A stretch of 46,811 nucleotides of DNA from CAXSEF01 sp050920955. GTDB taxonomy: Bacteria > Pseudomonadota > Alphaproteobacteria > Acetobacterales > Acetobacteraceae. Each line of letters begins with the position of its first letter. Position 1 is the first letter of the stretch. The notes below the pieces were generated by a model. It saw only the letters and a list, made by a program, of their open reading frames with translations, was not told the origin of the DNA and did not search any database. Location: positions 1 through 46,811 of the forward strand of contig JBPBQS010000044.1 of the NCBI GenBank assembly GCA_050920955.1, read 5' to 3'. The translations under genes were made by a program, and so were the position numbers. Below are positions 24,832 to 33,229 of the stretch, piece by piece.

Positions 24832-26007
24832 GTGACGGACGGCGCGGCGCCAACGGCCGCCGCGCCGCTGCTGCTCGTCGCGGGCCAGTCCGCCCGCGCC
24901 CTGGCCGCCGCCGCCCGCCAGGCCGGCTTCGCGCCGCTGTCCGTGGACCTGTTCGGCGACGACGACACGCTCGCCCTGTCCGCCGCCAGCGCCCGTGTCG
25001 CCACCCTCGCACCGGCCGCGGTCGCCACGGCGTTCGACCGCCTGCTCGCCCAGCGCCCCGGCACGCTGGCAGGCCTGGTGCTGGGCAGCGGCTTCGAGCA
25101 CCGCCCCCGCGCGGTCTCCGCCCTGTCCGCGCGCTTCGGCCTGCTCGGCAACCCTGCCGAGGTGGTCGCGCGCGCCAACGACCCGTTCGCCCTCGCCGCC
25201 CTGTGCCGCGACGCCGGCGTGCCGCACCCCGAGGTCCGCCGCCCCGCCGACATGGCTCCCGCACCCGCCGGCGACTGGCTCCTGAAGCGGCGCGGCGGCT
25301 CCGGCGGCACGCACGTCCGCCCCTGGCCCCCCGGCGCCACGCCCCGCGGCTGCTACGCACAGCGGCGCGTCGACGGCGAGCCGGTGTCCGCATGCTTCGT
25401 GGCCGACGGCCGGCGAACCGCCGTGCTCGGCTTCACCGCGCAGTGGAGCGACCCCTCCGAGGGCGCCAGCTTCCGCTACGGCGGCGCCGTGCGCCCCGCC
25501 GCCGCGCGCCTCGAGCCCGAAATGACCCGGGCCGTCGCCCACCTCGCACAGGCGCTCGGCCTCGTCGGCCTGAACAGCGCCGACTTCCTCGTGGCCGACG
25601 ACGGCTTCCACCTGGTCGAGATCAACCCGCGCCCCGGCGCCACCCTCGACCTGTTCGCCGACGCCCTGCCGATGCGCCTGCACGTCGAGGGCTGCCGCGA
25701 CGCCGCCCTCCCCACGGCCCCGCTCGCGCTCCCGGGCGCCTCGGCCGCCGCCCTCGCCTACGCCGCGCGCGACGGCCACCTGCCGCGTGGCTTCTCCTGG
25801 CCACCCTGGTCGGCGGACCGCCAGCGCCCCGGCCGCGTGCGCGCCGGCGCCCCGTTCTGCACCGCGCTCGCCACCGCCGCCCGCCCGGCCGACGCGCGCC
25901 GTCTCGTCCTCAGCCGCGCCGCGTCCCTCCTGGACCGCGCCGGCCTCCTCTCGCCCCGGCCGCACGGCCCGGGCCTTCCCCATCTCCTCAAGGCGAACGC
26001 GGCATGA
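24832..26007 (+). CDS. ATP-grasp ligase of H4MPT/methylofuran cofactor cluster
   Basis: 391-aa ATP-grasp protein. An N-terminal pre-ATP-grasp fold (VAGQSARALAAAARQAGF) is followed by ATP-binding segments LLKRRGGSGGTHVRPW and the metal-binding VEINPRPGATLDLF near residue 275. It probably corresponds to the ATP-grasp protein found with mch in methylotrophs (OrfY-like); a glutamate ligase step resembling MfnD is possible. GTG 24832 is preferred, 22 bases after mtdB; a TTG at 24799 would overlap mtdB. The stop overlaps mch (ATGA). Confidence 0.72.
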   Translation: MTDGAAPTAAAPLLLVAGQSARALAAAARQAGFAPLSVDLFGDDDTLALSAASARVATLAPAAVATAFDRLLAQRPGTLAGLVLGSGFEHRPRAVSALSARFGLLGNPAEVVARANDPFALAALCRDAGVPHPEVRRPADMAPAPAGDWLLKRRGGSGGTHVRPWPPGATPRGCYAQRRVDGEPVSACFVADGRRTAVLGFTAQWSDPSEGASFRYGGAVRPAAARLEPEMTRAVAHLAQALGLVGLNSADFLVADDGFHLVEINPRPGATLDLFADALPMRLHVEGCRDAALPTAPLALPGASAAALAYAARDGHLPRGFSWPPWSADRQRPGRVRAGAPFCTALATAARPADARRLVLSRAASLLDRAGLLSPRPHGPGLPHLLKANAA

Positions 26008-26963
26008 GCATCAGCATCAACAACCGGGCCTGGGCGATCGCCCAGTCCATGATCGACGACGCCGAGTCCCTGCGCCTCGGCGTGACAAAGGGCCCCGCCG
26101 GCGAGACCCTGATCGACGCCGGCGCGAAGTGCGCGGGCGGCATTGCCGCCGGCATCGCGCTGTCCCGCATCTGCATGGGCGGCCTCGCCGAGATCCGCGT
26201 CGGCTCCGACCCGACCACGCCGTCCTGGCCGTGGAGCGTCTCGGTGCAGTCCTCCCAGCCTGTCACCGCGTGCCTGGCCAGCCAGTACGCCGGCTGGAGC
26301 CTGTCCGCCGAGGCGCCCGACAAGTTCTTCGCCCTCGGCTCCGGCCCCGCCCGCTCGCTGGCCCGCAAGGAGGAGCTGTTCTCCGAGCTCGCCTACACCG
26401 ACGACGCCACCCGCGCCGTGCTGGTGATGGAGAGCGGCAAGGCCCCGCCCGCCTCCGTGCTCGAGAAGATCGCGCGCGACTGCAAGGTGTCGCCCGAGAA
26501 CCTCGTCGTGCTGTTCGCCCCCACGCAGAGCCTCGCCGGCAGCGTCCAGGTCGTCGCCCGCGTGCTCGAGGTGGCACTCCACAAGGCGCACGCCGTCCAC
26601 TTCCCGCTCGAGCGCATCGTCGACGGCATGGGCTCCGCGCCGCTGCCCCCGCCGCACCCCGACTTCGTCACCGCGATGGGCCGCACCAACGACGCGATCA
26701 TCTTCGGCGGCCGCGTGCAGGTCTTCGTCACCGGCCCCGCCTCCGACGCCCGCGACCTCGCCGAGAAGCTGCCGGCCAACGTCAGCAAGGACTACGGCAA
26801 GCCGTTCGCCGACGTGTTCCGCGGCGTGAAGGGCGACTTCTACAAGATCGACTCCATGCTGTTCAGCCCGGCCGAGGCGATCGTCACCGCGGTCGAGACC
26901 GGCGAGAGCTTCCGCGCGGGCGGCCTTGACCTCGGCCTGCTGCAGGCCTCGTTCGGCGCGTGA
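26004..26963 (+). CDS. mch: Methenyl-H4MPT cyclohydrolase (Mch)
   Basis: 319 aa, standard length. It hydrolyses methenyl-dH4MPT to 5-formyl-dH4MPT in the cytoplasm, feeding Fhc. Family signatures are visible: KCAGGIAAGIALSRICMGGLAEI, GSGPARSLARKEELF, and GRTNDAIIFGGRVQVFV near residue 230. ATG 26004 overlaps the previous stop. Repeat R7 directly follows. Confidence 0.95.
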   Translation: MSISINNRAWAIAQSMIDDAESLRLGVTKGPAGETLIDAGAKCAGGIAAGIALSRICMGGLAEIRVGSDPTTPSWPWSVSVQSSQPVTACLASQYAGWSLSAEAPDKFFALGSGPARSLARKEELFSELAYTDDATRAVLVMESGKAPPASVLEKIARDCKVSPENLVVLFAPTQSLAGSVQVVARVLEVALHKAHAVHFPLERIVDGMGSAPLPPPHPDFVTAMGRTNDAIIFGGRVQVFVTGPASDARDLAEKLPANVSKDYGKPFADVFRGVKGDFYKIDSMLFSPAEAIVTAVETGESFRAGGLDLGLLQASFGA

Positions 26964-27087
26964 GCAAGCCAAGGCCAGGGCGCTGCCCTGGACCCGCCAG
27001 GGGCGGCGCCCCTGGACCGGCACAACTGATCCTTGATGTGCGCCGGGGTCCGGGGGGCGGCTCGCCCCCCGGCCTTCGCTTCCTGCC
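26964..27087 (+). repeat. Composite palindromic repeat, copy R7
   Basis: Starts GAGCAAGCCAAGG; hairpins CCAGGGCGCTGCCCTGG and CCAGGGGC/GCCCCTGG, a spacer, and a GC-rich stem CCGGGGGGCG/CGCCCCCCGG, ending GGCCTTCGCTTCC. Located within the operon between mch and the RimK-like gene, whose TTG start abuts it. Confidence 0.85.
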
Positions 27088-28002
27088 TTGACCCGCATCG
27101 GCATCGCCCTCGACGACGTCGACTGGCACTTCGCCGAGCTGTCCGCCGCCTTCGCCTCCCTGGGCGCCGAGGCCGTCGGCTTCCGCCTCTCCGACTGCGC
27201 CTTCACCCCGGCCGGCGTGACGATCCCCGGCTTCGGCGCCGCCCTGCCCGACGCGGTCTACGCGCGCGCCATCGCGCCGGGCGGGTTCGAGGAGGTGACG
27301 CGCCGCCTCGGCATCCTGCACGCCCTGGAGCGCCTGGGCGTGCCGGTGTGGAACAGCGCGCGCGCCGTGGAGCGCTGCGTGGACAAGTCCGCGACCGGCT
27401 TCCTCCTGGGCCTCGCCGGGGTGCCGACGCCCGACGCCTGGGTGGTCGAGGGCGAGGACGCCGCGCGCCAGGTGGTCCGCGACCACGGCGGGGCGCGCGG
27501 CACGCTCGTCGCCAAGCCGCTGTTCGGCGCGCAGGGCAGGGGCCTCTGCCTCGTGGACCGCGACGCCGACCTGCCGCCCGCGGCCGAGATGGGCGGCGTC
27601 TACTACCTGCAGCGCCGCGTGCGCGTGCCGGGCGAGGGCTTCCACGACCACAGGCTCCTGATGGTGGACGGCGCGCTGGCCGGCGCGATGACGCGCCGCT
27701 CCGAGGACTGGGTGACCAACATGCGGCGCGGCGCACGCGCGGAACCGCTCGCCCCCGACGCGGAGATGGTCGCGGTCGCGGCGCGCGCGGCGGCGGCGGT
27801 GGGCGCGGACTGCGCGGGCGTCGACCTGCTGCGCGACCGCGACGGGCGGCTGTGGGTGCTGGAGGTGAACTCGATGCCGGGCTGGCGCGGCCTGCAGGGC
27901 GTCGTGGACCACGCCATCGCCGGGCGCGTCGCGGCCGGGCTGCTGCGCCGCGTGCGCGCCGGCGCCGTGACCCGCCCCGCGACGCAGGCGGCGCGCGCGT
28001 GA
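27088..28002 (+). CDS. RimK-like ATP-grasp ligase (Orf5-like)
   Basis: 304 aa. N-terminal TRIGIALDDVDWHFAEL, then an ATP-grasp domain with TLVAKPLFGAQGRGL (about 137-151), YYLQRRVRVPG and LEVNSMPGWRGLQG (metal and ATP site). It matches the RimK/glutathione-synthase type ligase linked to H4MPT genes (Orf5 of Methylobacterium), presumably adding glutamate during cofactor synthesis. The only usable start is TTG 27088, at the right edge of repeat R7. Its stop overlaps the next GTG (GTGA). Confidence 0.8.
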   Translation: MTRIGIALDDVDWHFAELSAAFASLGAEAVGFRLSDCAFTPAGVTIPGFGAALPDAVYARAIAPGGFEEVTRRLGILHALERLGVPVWNSARAVERCVDKSATGFLLGLAGVPTPDAWVVEGEDAARQVVRDHGGARGTLVAKPLFGAQGRGLCLVDRDADLPPAAEMGGVYYLQRRVRVPGEGFHDHRLLMVDGALAGAMTRRSEDWVTNMRRGARAEPLAPDAEMVAVAARAAAAVGADCAGVDLLRDRDGRLWVLEVNSMPGWRGLQGVVDHAIAGRVAAGLLRRVRAGAVTRPATQAARA

Positions 28003-29444
28003 CGCCGGACGCGATCCGCCTGGCGTTCGTGGCCGCGTGCGAGGACGAGCTGGCCGCGCTCAAGCCCGGCAACGTGCACGTCCACGCCGAGGGCCACCGC
28101 ATGACCGTCGCCGAGTTCCGCACCAGCGCCGCAGTCTCGGCAGCCCCCCTGTGCGGGGCCGGCAGCACCCTCGGCGCGCGCATCCTCGGCGCCGTCGAGG
28201 CGACGCAGGCGGCCGTCGGGCAGAACACCAACCTCGGCATCCTCCTCCTGTGCGCCCCGCTGGCCATGGCCGCCGAACAGGCCGCCGACGGCGCCTCCCT
28301 CGCCGACGCGCTGCACCGCGTGCTGGCCGAAGCGGGCCCCGACGACGCCGCGTCGGTGTTCCGCGCGATCGCGCTTGCGGCACCCGGCGGCCTGGGCGAG
28401 GTCGACGAGCACGACGTCCGCGCCCCGCCGCGCGTCGGCCTGGACGTCGCCATGCGCGCCGCCGCCGACCGCGACAGCGTCGCGCGCCAGTGGAGCGAAG
28501 GCTTCGCCGACATCCTCGCCCCCGCCCCGGACCGCCCCGCCACCGGCCTGGCCGCGCACGACGAGGCCGCCGCGCGCGGCCTCGACGCGACCTCCGCGAC
28601 CCAGCTCGTGTTCCTCCGCTTCCTCGCCGCCTTCCCCGACAGCCACGTCGCGCGCCGCCACGGCACGCCCCTCGCCGAGGCCGTCCGCGACGAGGCCGGC
28701 GGCGCCCTGGCGCGCTTCGAGGCGGGCCCCGACGCGTCCCAGGAATGGCTGCGCGAATGGGACGCGAGCCTGAAGCGGCGCGGCATCAACCCGGGCACGA
28801 CGGCGGACCTCACCGTCGCGACACTGTTCGCCTCGCGGATCGGCCATGGGTTGCGGCGCGCGGGCGATGATGGTTCTGTGCGCCGCATGCCGGGCCCGGC
28901 GGGTCGGGCGTGTCAGCAATGGAGAGCGCCAATGGCGAAGATTACTCAGGTTATGGTCGGCGAGTCGCTCGTCGGCGAGGGCAACGAGGTCGCCCACGTC
29001 GATCTGCTCATCGGGCCGCGCGGCTCGGCCGCCGAGCAGGCGTTCTGCAACGCGCTCTGCAACAACAAGGACGGCTTCACGACCCTGCTCGCGGTCGTTG
29101 CGCCGAACCTGCTGTGCAAGCCCAACACCATCCTCTTCAACAAGGTCACCATCAAGGGCGCCAAGCAGGCCGTCCAGATGTTCGGCCCCGCGCAGCACGC
29201 CGTGGCGCAGGCCGTGGCGGACAGCGTCGCCGAGGGCATCATCCCCGCCGACGAGGCCGATGACCTGTTCATCTGCGTGGGCGTGTTCATCCACTGGGAC
29301 GCGTCCGACGACCAGAAGATCCAGGACTACAACTACCAGGCCGTCAAGGAGAGCATCCAGCGCGCCATCGCCGGCGAGCCGAAGGCCTCCCAGGTCGCCG
29401 AGAAGGCGAAGACCATGAAGCACCCCTTCGCCGCCGCCAACTGA
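27999..29444 (+). CDS. Orf7 (CitG-like) in one open frame with Fae
   Basis: From the GTG overlapping the previous stop, residues 1 to about 283 are a triphosphoribosyl-dephospho-CoA-synthase-like protein (LKPGNVHVHAEGHRMTVAEF, GQNTNLGILLLCAPLA, INPGTTADLTVATLF), the Orf7 of H4MPT clusters. No stop follows: I read codon by codon from 28800 to 28937 and the frame continues through about 28 Arg/Gly/Pro-rich residues into the Met of fae. The full frame encodes 481 aa. Either a bifunctional fusion exists, or a mutation or sequencing error removed the orf7 stop. Orf7 has an expected role in dH4MPT synthesis. Confidence 0.65.
   Translation: MTPDAIRLAFVAACEDELAALKPGNVHVHAEGHRMTVAEFRTSAAVSAAPLCGAGSTLGARILGAVEATQAAVGQNTNLGILLLCAPLAMAAEQAADGASLADALHRVLAEAGPDDAASVFRAIALAAPGGLGEVDEHDVRAPPRVGLDVAMRAAADRDSVARQWSEGFADILAPAPDRPATGLAAHDEAAARGLDATSATQLVFLRFLAAFPDSHVARRHGTPLAEAVRDEAGGALARFEAGPDASQEWLREWDASLKRRGINPGTTADLTVATLFASRIGHGLRRAGDDGSVRRMPGPAGRACQQWRAPMAKITQVMVGESLVGEGNEVAHVDLLIGPRGSAAEQAFCNALCNNKDGFTTLLAVVAPNLLCKPNTILFNKVTIKGAKQAVQMFGPAQHAVAQAVADSVAEGIIPADEADDLFICVGVFIHWDASDDQKIQDYNYQAVKESIQRAIAGEPKASQVAEKAKTMKHPFAAAN
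28932..29444 (+). CDS. fae: Formaldehyde-activating enzyme (Fae)
   Basis: 170 aa, exact family length from ATG 28932 with GGAGAG upstream, so separate translation is likely whatever happens to orf7. Fae condenses formaldehyde with dH4MPT to methylene-dH4MPT. Conserved features are GESLVGEGNEVAHVDLLIGPRG (the catalytic His in EVAHVD), FCNALCNNKDGFTTLLAV and KVTIKGAKQAVQMFGPAQ. A strong hairpin follows. It is normally very highly expressed; how this is achieved here is unclear. Confidence 0.95.
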   Translation: MAKITQVMVGESLVGEGNEVAHVDLLIGPRGSAAEQAFCNALCNNKDGFTTLLAVVAPNLLCKPNTILFNKVTIKGAKQAVQMFGPAQHAVAQAVADSVAEGIIPADEADDLFICVGVFIHWDASDDQKIQDYNYQAVKESIQRAIAGEPKASQVAEKAKTMKHPFAAAN

Positions 29445-29463
29445 GACCGACGACACGCCTGAC

Positions 29464-29490
29464 CGGAGCCGGGCCCTGCGCCCGGCTCCG
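29464..29490. terminator. Bidirectional hairpin after fae
   Basis: 11-bp perfect stem CGGAGCCGGGC/GCCCGGCTCCG with a five-base loop in the 60-base gap between convergent fae and the HisA-like gene. Confidence 0.65.
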
Positions 29491-29504
29491 TGCCTTCCAC
29501 GGCG

Positions 29505-30215
29505 CTACCCACGCGCCACGCCGCGTGCCGCCGCGACATCCTCGCGCGTGATCGCCCCGCCGTGCAGCGCCGTCGCCACGAGCGCCCCCGCCGCGCCCGC
29601 GTCGCGCAGCGCCCCCAGGTCCGCGGCACCCCGCACCCCGCCCGCCGCGTACACCTGGCGCCCCTCCGCCCGCGCCACGACCGCCGCGACACGCGCCAGG
29701 TCCGGCCCCTGCGCCGCCCCCACCCGCGCCAGCGTCATCACCACCACCCGGTCCGGCCACGCCGCGACGTCCTCCAGCAGCCCCTGCGGACCCGCGAACA
29801 CGTCCCCCCGGAAATCGAGCGACAGCACCACGCGCGGCTCCCGGCACAGCCCGCGCACCATCGCCACCCCGTCCACCGACTCGCTGCCCAGCACCAGCGC
29901 CCCCGGGTTCCCGTCGAGCCACGACCGCGCGCCCCCTGCATCCCCGACCCCGGAGTCCACCCAGAACTCCACCCCCGGCCGCGCCGCCGCCAGGGCGCGC
30001 AGCGCCGCCGCGTGGCCGCCTCGCCCCTCGATCGCATCCAGGTCCGCGACGTAGAACCGCGCGAACGCCGCCAGGCGCAGCAGCCCGTCCACCACGTCGC
30101 CCGGCGCGCTGCCCTGGCACAGCGGGGTGCGGATCGGGCGATACTCGTCGCGCCGCCCCATGCGGGCGTGCACCGCCTCGCCGGATTTCAGGTCGAGCAC
30201 AGGGATGATGTCCAT
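29505..30215 (-). CDS. HisA/HisF-family TIM-barrel protein of the H4MPT cluster
   Basis: 236 aa. It starts MDIIPVLDLKSGEAVHA, very like HisA, with the Asp in strand 1 and a C-terminal phosphate-binding region (VYAAGGVRGAADL, GALVATALHGG). Proteins of this type (Orf20 in Methylobacterium) accompany methylofuran and H4MPT genes and are distinct from histidine-pathway HisA; no other his gene is near. It may act on a sugar- or furan-phosphate intermediate. The start is only 28 bases from the divergent Orf19-like gene. Confidence 0.75.
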   Translation of the reverse strand: MDIIPVLDLKSGEAVHARMGRRDEYRPIRTPLCQGSAPGDVVDGLLRLAAFARFYVADLDAIEGRGGHAAALRALAAARPGVEFWVDSGVGDAGGARSWLDGNPGALVLGSESVDGVAMVRGLCREPRVVLSLDFRGDVFAGPQGLLEDVAAWPDRVVVMTLARVGAAQGPDLARVAAVVARAEGRQVYAAGGVRGAADLGALRDAGAAGALVATALHGGAITREDVAAARGVARG

Positions 30216-30243
30216 GCCCGCAATCTCCGCCCCCCCGGCCCCC

Positions 30244-31320
30244 ATGGAAAGGGACGGCGCCCCCCCCGCCACGCGCGTGATCGGCTGGGACGTCGGCGGC
30301 GCCCACCTGAAGGCGGCCCTGTGGGAGGCCGGCACCCTGCGCCAGGTCGTGCAACTCCCCTGTCCGCTCTGGCAGGGCGTCGACCGCCTGCGCGAGGCGC
30401 TCGCAGAGGCCTCTGCCCGCCTCGGACCCGCGGACCGCCACGCCGCCACGATGACCGGCGAGCTCGCCGACGTCTTCGCCTCCCGCGCCGAGGGTGTCGC
30501 CACGATCGCCGCCGTGCTCTCCGCAACGCTCGGCCCCGCCGTGCGCCTCTACGCCGGCGCGCGAGGCTTCGTCGCCCCCGCCGAGGCCGCCGCCCTCGCC
30601 GACGCCGTGGCCTCCGCCAACTGGCACGCCACCGCCGCCCTGGCCGCGCGCTTCGTGCCCGACGGCCTGATGGTCGACATGGGCTCGACCACCACCGACA
30701 TCGTCCCGCTCTCCTCGGGCGCGGTCGCCGCGCGCGGCCACACCGACGCCGCCCGCCTGGCCTGCGGCGAGCTGGTCTACACCGGCCTCGTCCGCACCCC
30801 CCTGGTGGCCCTCGCCCGCCACGCGCCCTTCGCCGGCGCCTGGACGACCCTCGCCGCCGAGCACTTCGCCACCGCCGCCGACGTCCACCGCCTCACCGGC
30901 GACCTCCCCGACGGCGCCGACCTGCTGCCCACCGCCGACGGCCGCGACCGCAGCGCCGCGTCCTCCCGCGCCCGCCTCGCGCGCATGGTCGGGCGCGACG
31001 CCGCCGAGGCCACCGAGTCCGCCTGGCGCGACCTCGCCGCCTGGTTCGCCGAGCAGCAGCTCCGCCAGCTCGAGGACGCCGCGCGCCTGGTGCTCTCCGC
31101 CACCCCCATGGCCCGCCACGTGGTCGCCGCCGGCGCCGGGCACGCGGTCGTGGCGCGGCTCGCGGCCCGGCTCGGCTGCCGCTGCACCCTGTTCTCCCGC
31201 CTGGTCCCGGGCGGGGACGCGGCCGGCGCCTGCGCCCCCGCCGTGGCGATGGCGCTGCTGGGCGCGCAGGAAGCAAGCATGGGCCCTGCCCAAACCCGCA
31301 AAGGGCCCGCGGCCCTTTGA
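30244..31320 (+). CDS. Hydantoinase-like ASKHA protein (Orf19/MfnF-like)
   Basis: 358 aa. The actin-like ATPase fold is visible in VIGWDVGGAHLKAALWE at about 12-28, the second phosphate loop MVDMGSTTTDIVPL at about 141-154, and CGELVYTGLVRTP. The family (COG1548 type) includes MfnF, which joins the aminomethylfuran unit to gamma-glutamyltyramine in methanofuran synthesis, so a methylofuran role is likely. The last 16 or so residues (ASMGPAQTRKGPAAL) and the stop are encoded by repeat R8, so the natural end was probably about 31270. Confidence 0.8.
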   Translation: MERDGAPPATRVIGWDVGGAHLKAALWEAGTLRQVVQLPCPLWQGVDRLREALAEASARLGPADRHAATMTGELADVFASRAEGVATIAAVLSATLGPAVRLYAGARGFVAPAEAAALADAVASANWHATAALAARFVPDGLMVDMGSTTTDIVPLSSGAVAARGHTDAARLACGELVYTGLVRTPLVALARHAPFAGAWTTLAAEHFATAADVHRLTGDLPDGADLLPTADGRDRSAASSRARLARMVGRDAAEATESAWRDLAAWFAEQQLRQLEDAARLVLSATPMARHVVAAGAGHAVVARLAARLGCRCTLFSRLVPGGDAAGACAPAVAMALLGAQEASMGPAQTRKGPAAL

Positions 31321-31398
31321 TCCCACTACCTAAGTAAAGCCATCCAAGGGGCTTCCCTTGGCGGAGTCCAGAGGCAGAGCCTCTGGCCTTGCTTGCCT
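31271..31398 (-). repeat. Composite palindromic repeat, copy R8
   Basis: Complete copy in the reverse D-C-B-A order: GGGCCCTGCCC, AAAGGGCC/GGCCCTTT, linker CCTAAGTAAAG, CCAAGGG/CCCTTGG and CCAGAGGCAGAGCCTCTGG, ending CCTTGCTTGCC. Nearly identical to R9. Its left part encodes the end of the Orf19-like protein. Confidence 0.92.
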
Positions 31399-31411
31399 CG
31401 GAACCCGGGCC

Positions 31412-31708
31412 TCAGTCGCGCGACTCGGCGTGTTCGCGTCCCTGGATCAGCAGCATCGCCCGCCTGAGCCGCATGATGCCCCCGCGCACCTCGCCGCGCG
31501 CGCACAGGTGCCGCCCCTCGTCGAGCAGCCTGTGCATCTCCGCCGTGAGGTCCGGCCTGGTCTCCACCTGCGCGATCATGCGCGCGCAGTACTCCGGGGT
31601 GTCGGTCGTGACCGCGACCGGCGCCGGCTGGGCATGGAGCCCGTCGGCCAGCAGCGCGAGGCAGGGCAGGAGCACGAGGACACGCATGACGCGAACATGG
31701 CCGCTCAC
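31412..31708 (-). CDS. Small exported protein of a two-component operon
   Basis: 98 aa from the GTG that overlaps the kinase stop (GTGA), or 91 aa from ATG 31687. A signal peptide with a hydrophobic core VLVLLPCLALLADG ends at AHA or HAQ. The mature part of about 70 residues is helical, with two Cys (YCARM, LCARG) and basic residues. I do not recognise it. As the third gene after a response regulator and kinase it may be a periplasmic accessory or sensor protein. Confidence 0.6.
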   Translation of the reverse strand: MSGHVRVMRVLVLLPCLALLADGLHAQPAPVAVTTDTPEYCARMIAQVETRPDLTAEMHRLLDEGRHLCARGEVRGGIMRLRRAMLLIQGREHAESRD

Positions 31709-33213
31709 GGATGAGGCGCCGGTGGGGCCGGGATGAAGCCGCGTCCACCCGCCGCAACCCCGGCGCGTGCCGGGACGGCATGGCCCGGCCCGGGCAGGGC
31801 GTCCGCCTGGTCCGGCGCGGGGAGGACGAGCGTCGCGCGCAGCCCTGGCGCCGCGTCGCCGAGACTGAGCGCGCCGCCGTGCAGCTGCGCCACCGCCTGC
31901 ACCAGCGCGAGCCCGAGACCCGAGCCCGGCGTGTGGCGCGCCGCCTCGCCCCGGAAGAACCGCTCCGGCGCCTTCGCCAGGTCGCCCGCCGGGATGCCCG
32001 CCCCCTGGTCCGCCACCGTGACGCGCAGCACGCGCTCCGCCGCCTTCGCCGCCCCGTCCTCGCCGCCGGCCGCCGCGTCCGCCCCGAAGCCCGCGCCCAG
32101 CAGCACCGTGCCGGCGTCGGGGGAGAACTTCACCGCGTTGTCGAGCAGGTTCGCCACCGCCTGCTGCAGCAGGTCCCGGTCGCCCTGCACCCACAGCGCC
32201 GCCGGCAGCGCGAGCGCCAGCTCCAGCCCCCGCTCCTCCGCCAGCGCCCCGTACAGCTCGGCGAGGTCGCGCAGCACCGGCACGCAGTCGAACCGCGCGA
32301 ACGCCGCCCTGCGCGACCCCGCCTCGATCTCCGCGATGCGCAGCAGCGCCTGGAACACCGCCGTCACCCCGTCCAGGTCCGCCACCGCGCGCTCCACCGC
32401 CGCGCGCAGCTCCCCGTCCGTATCGGCGTGCAGCGCCGCGTCCTCCAGCCGCGCCCGCGCCCGCGTGATCGGCGTGCGCAGGTCGTGCGCGATCGCGTTG
32501 GACACCTGGCGCACCCCGTCCATCAGCCGCGCGATCCGGTCCAGCATGTCGTTGATCGTCTCCGCGAGCCGGTCGAACTCGTCGCCCCGCCCCGACAGCC
32601 GCACCCGCTGCGCGAGGTCGCCCGCCGCGATCGCCTCCGACGTGAGCGACACGTTGGCCAGCATCCCCCGGAACAGCCGCCGCACCACCAGCGCCCCGAC
32701 CACGCTCAGCCCCGCCACCAGTCCCAGCGCCCACAGCAGCGCTGCGGCCAGCAGCTTGCGCAGCTGCGCGCGCGTGCGCACGTCGCGCCCGACCAGCAGC
32801 CGGAAGTGCCCCGGCAGCTCGATCCGCTCCACCTCCGCCAGCGCCCGCGTCCCCGCCCGCTGCACCGGCAGCTCGTACCACGCCCCCGCCACCGACACCG
32901 CCGCCGGCCAGTGCTCCAGGTTCCCCGCCAGGTGGTTCCCCTCGCCGTCGACCAGCAGGTAGAGCGTCTCGTCGTCCACGTCCTCGGACATGCGGTCCTG
33001 GATGCTCCCGATCAGCGCCGGCAGCCCGCCCTCGCCGATGCGGTCCAGCAGCCCCTGCGCGTCGGCGTGGATCGTCGCCTCGACCTGGCGCTCCAGCAGC
33101 CCCGCCGTCGCCCACCAGATGAACAGCACCAGCGCCAGCGCGCTCATCCCGAACAGCGCCGCATAGACCGTCGCAAGCCGGATGCCCGCGGAGCGAAGCC
33201 TGCGCCGCTTCAT
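31705..33213 (-). CDS. OmpR-type sensor histidine kinase
   Basis: 502-aa inner-membrane kinase. Membrane helices are at about 14-36 and 155-177 with a periplasmic domain between them. HAMP covers about 178-232; HisKA IAHDLRTPITR has His243; the ATPase domain has the N box NLLDNAVKFSP, G1 VADQGAGIP and G2 GSGLGLALVQA. ATG 33213 was chosen; the frame continues upstream only into repeat R9. It is downstream of its regulator, with R9 in between. The stimulus is unknown. Confidence 0.85.
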   Translation of the reverse strand: MKRRRLRSAGIRLATVYAALFGMSALALVLFIWWATAGLLERQVEATIHADAQGLLDRIGEGGLPALIGSIQDRMSEDVDDETLYLLVDGEGNHLAGNLEHWPAAVSVAGAWYELPVQRAGTRALAEVERIELPGHFRLLVGRDVRTRAQLRKLLAAALLWALGLVAGLSVVGALVVRRLFRGMLANVSLTSEAIAAGDLAQRVRLSGRGDEFDRLAETINDMLDRIARLMDGVRQVSNAIAHDLRTPITRARARLEDAALHADTDGELRAAVERAVADLDGVTAVFQALLRIAEIEAGSRRAAFARFDCVPVLRDLAELYGALAEERGLELALALPAALWVQGDRDLLQQAVANLLDNAVKFSPDAGTVLLGAGFGADAAAGGEDGAAKAAERVLRVTVADQGAGIPAGDLAKAPERFFRGEAARHTPGSGLGLALVQAVAQLHGGALSLGDAAPGLRATLVLPAPDQADALPGPGHAVPARAGVAAGGRGFIPAPPAPHP

Positions 33214-33229
33214 GGAGAGAGAAAGAAAG

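Noticed and set aside
29505..30215. HisA of histidine biosynthesis
   Set aside because: No other his genes nearby and a location inside the H4MPT/methylofuran cluster; the Orf20-type paralogue fits better.
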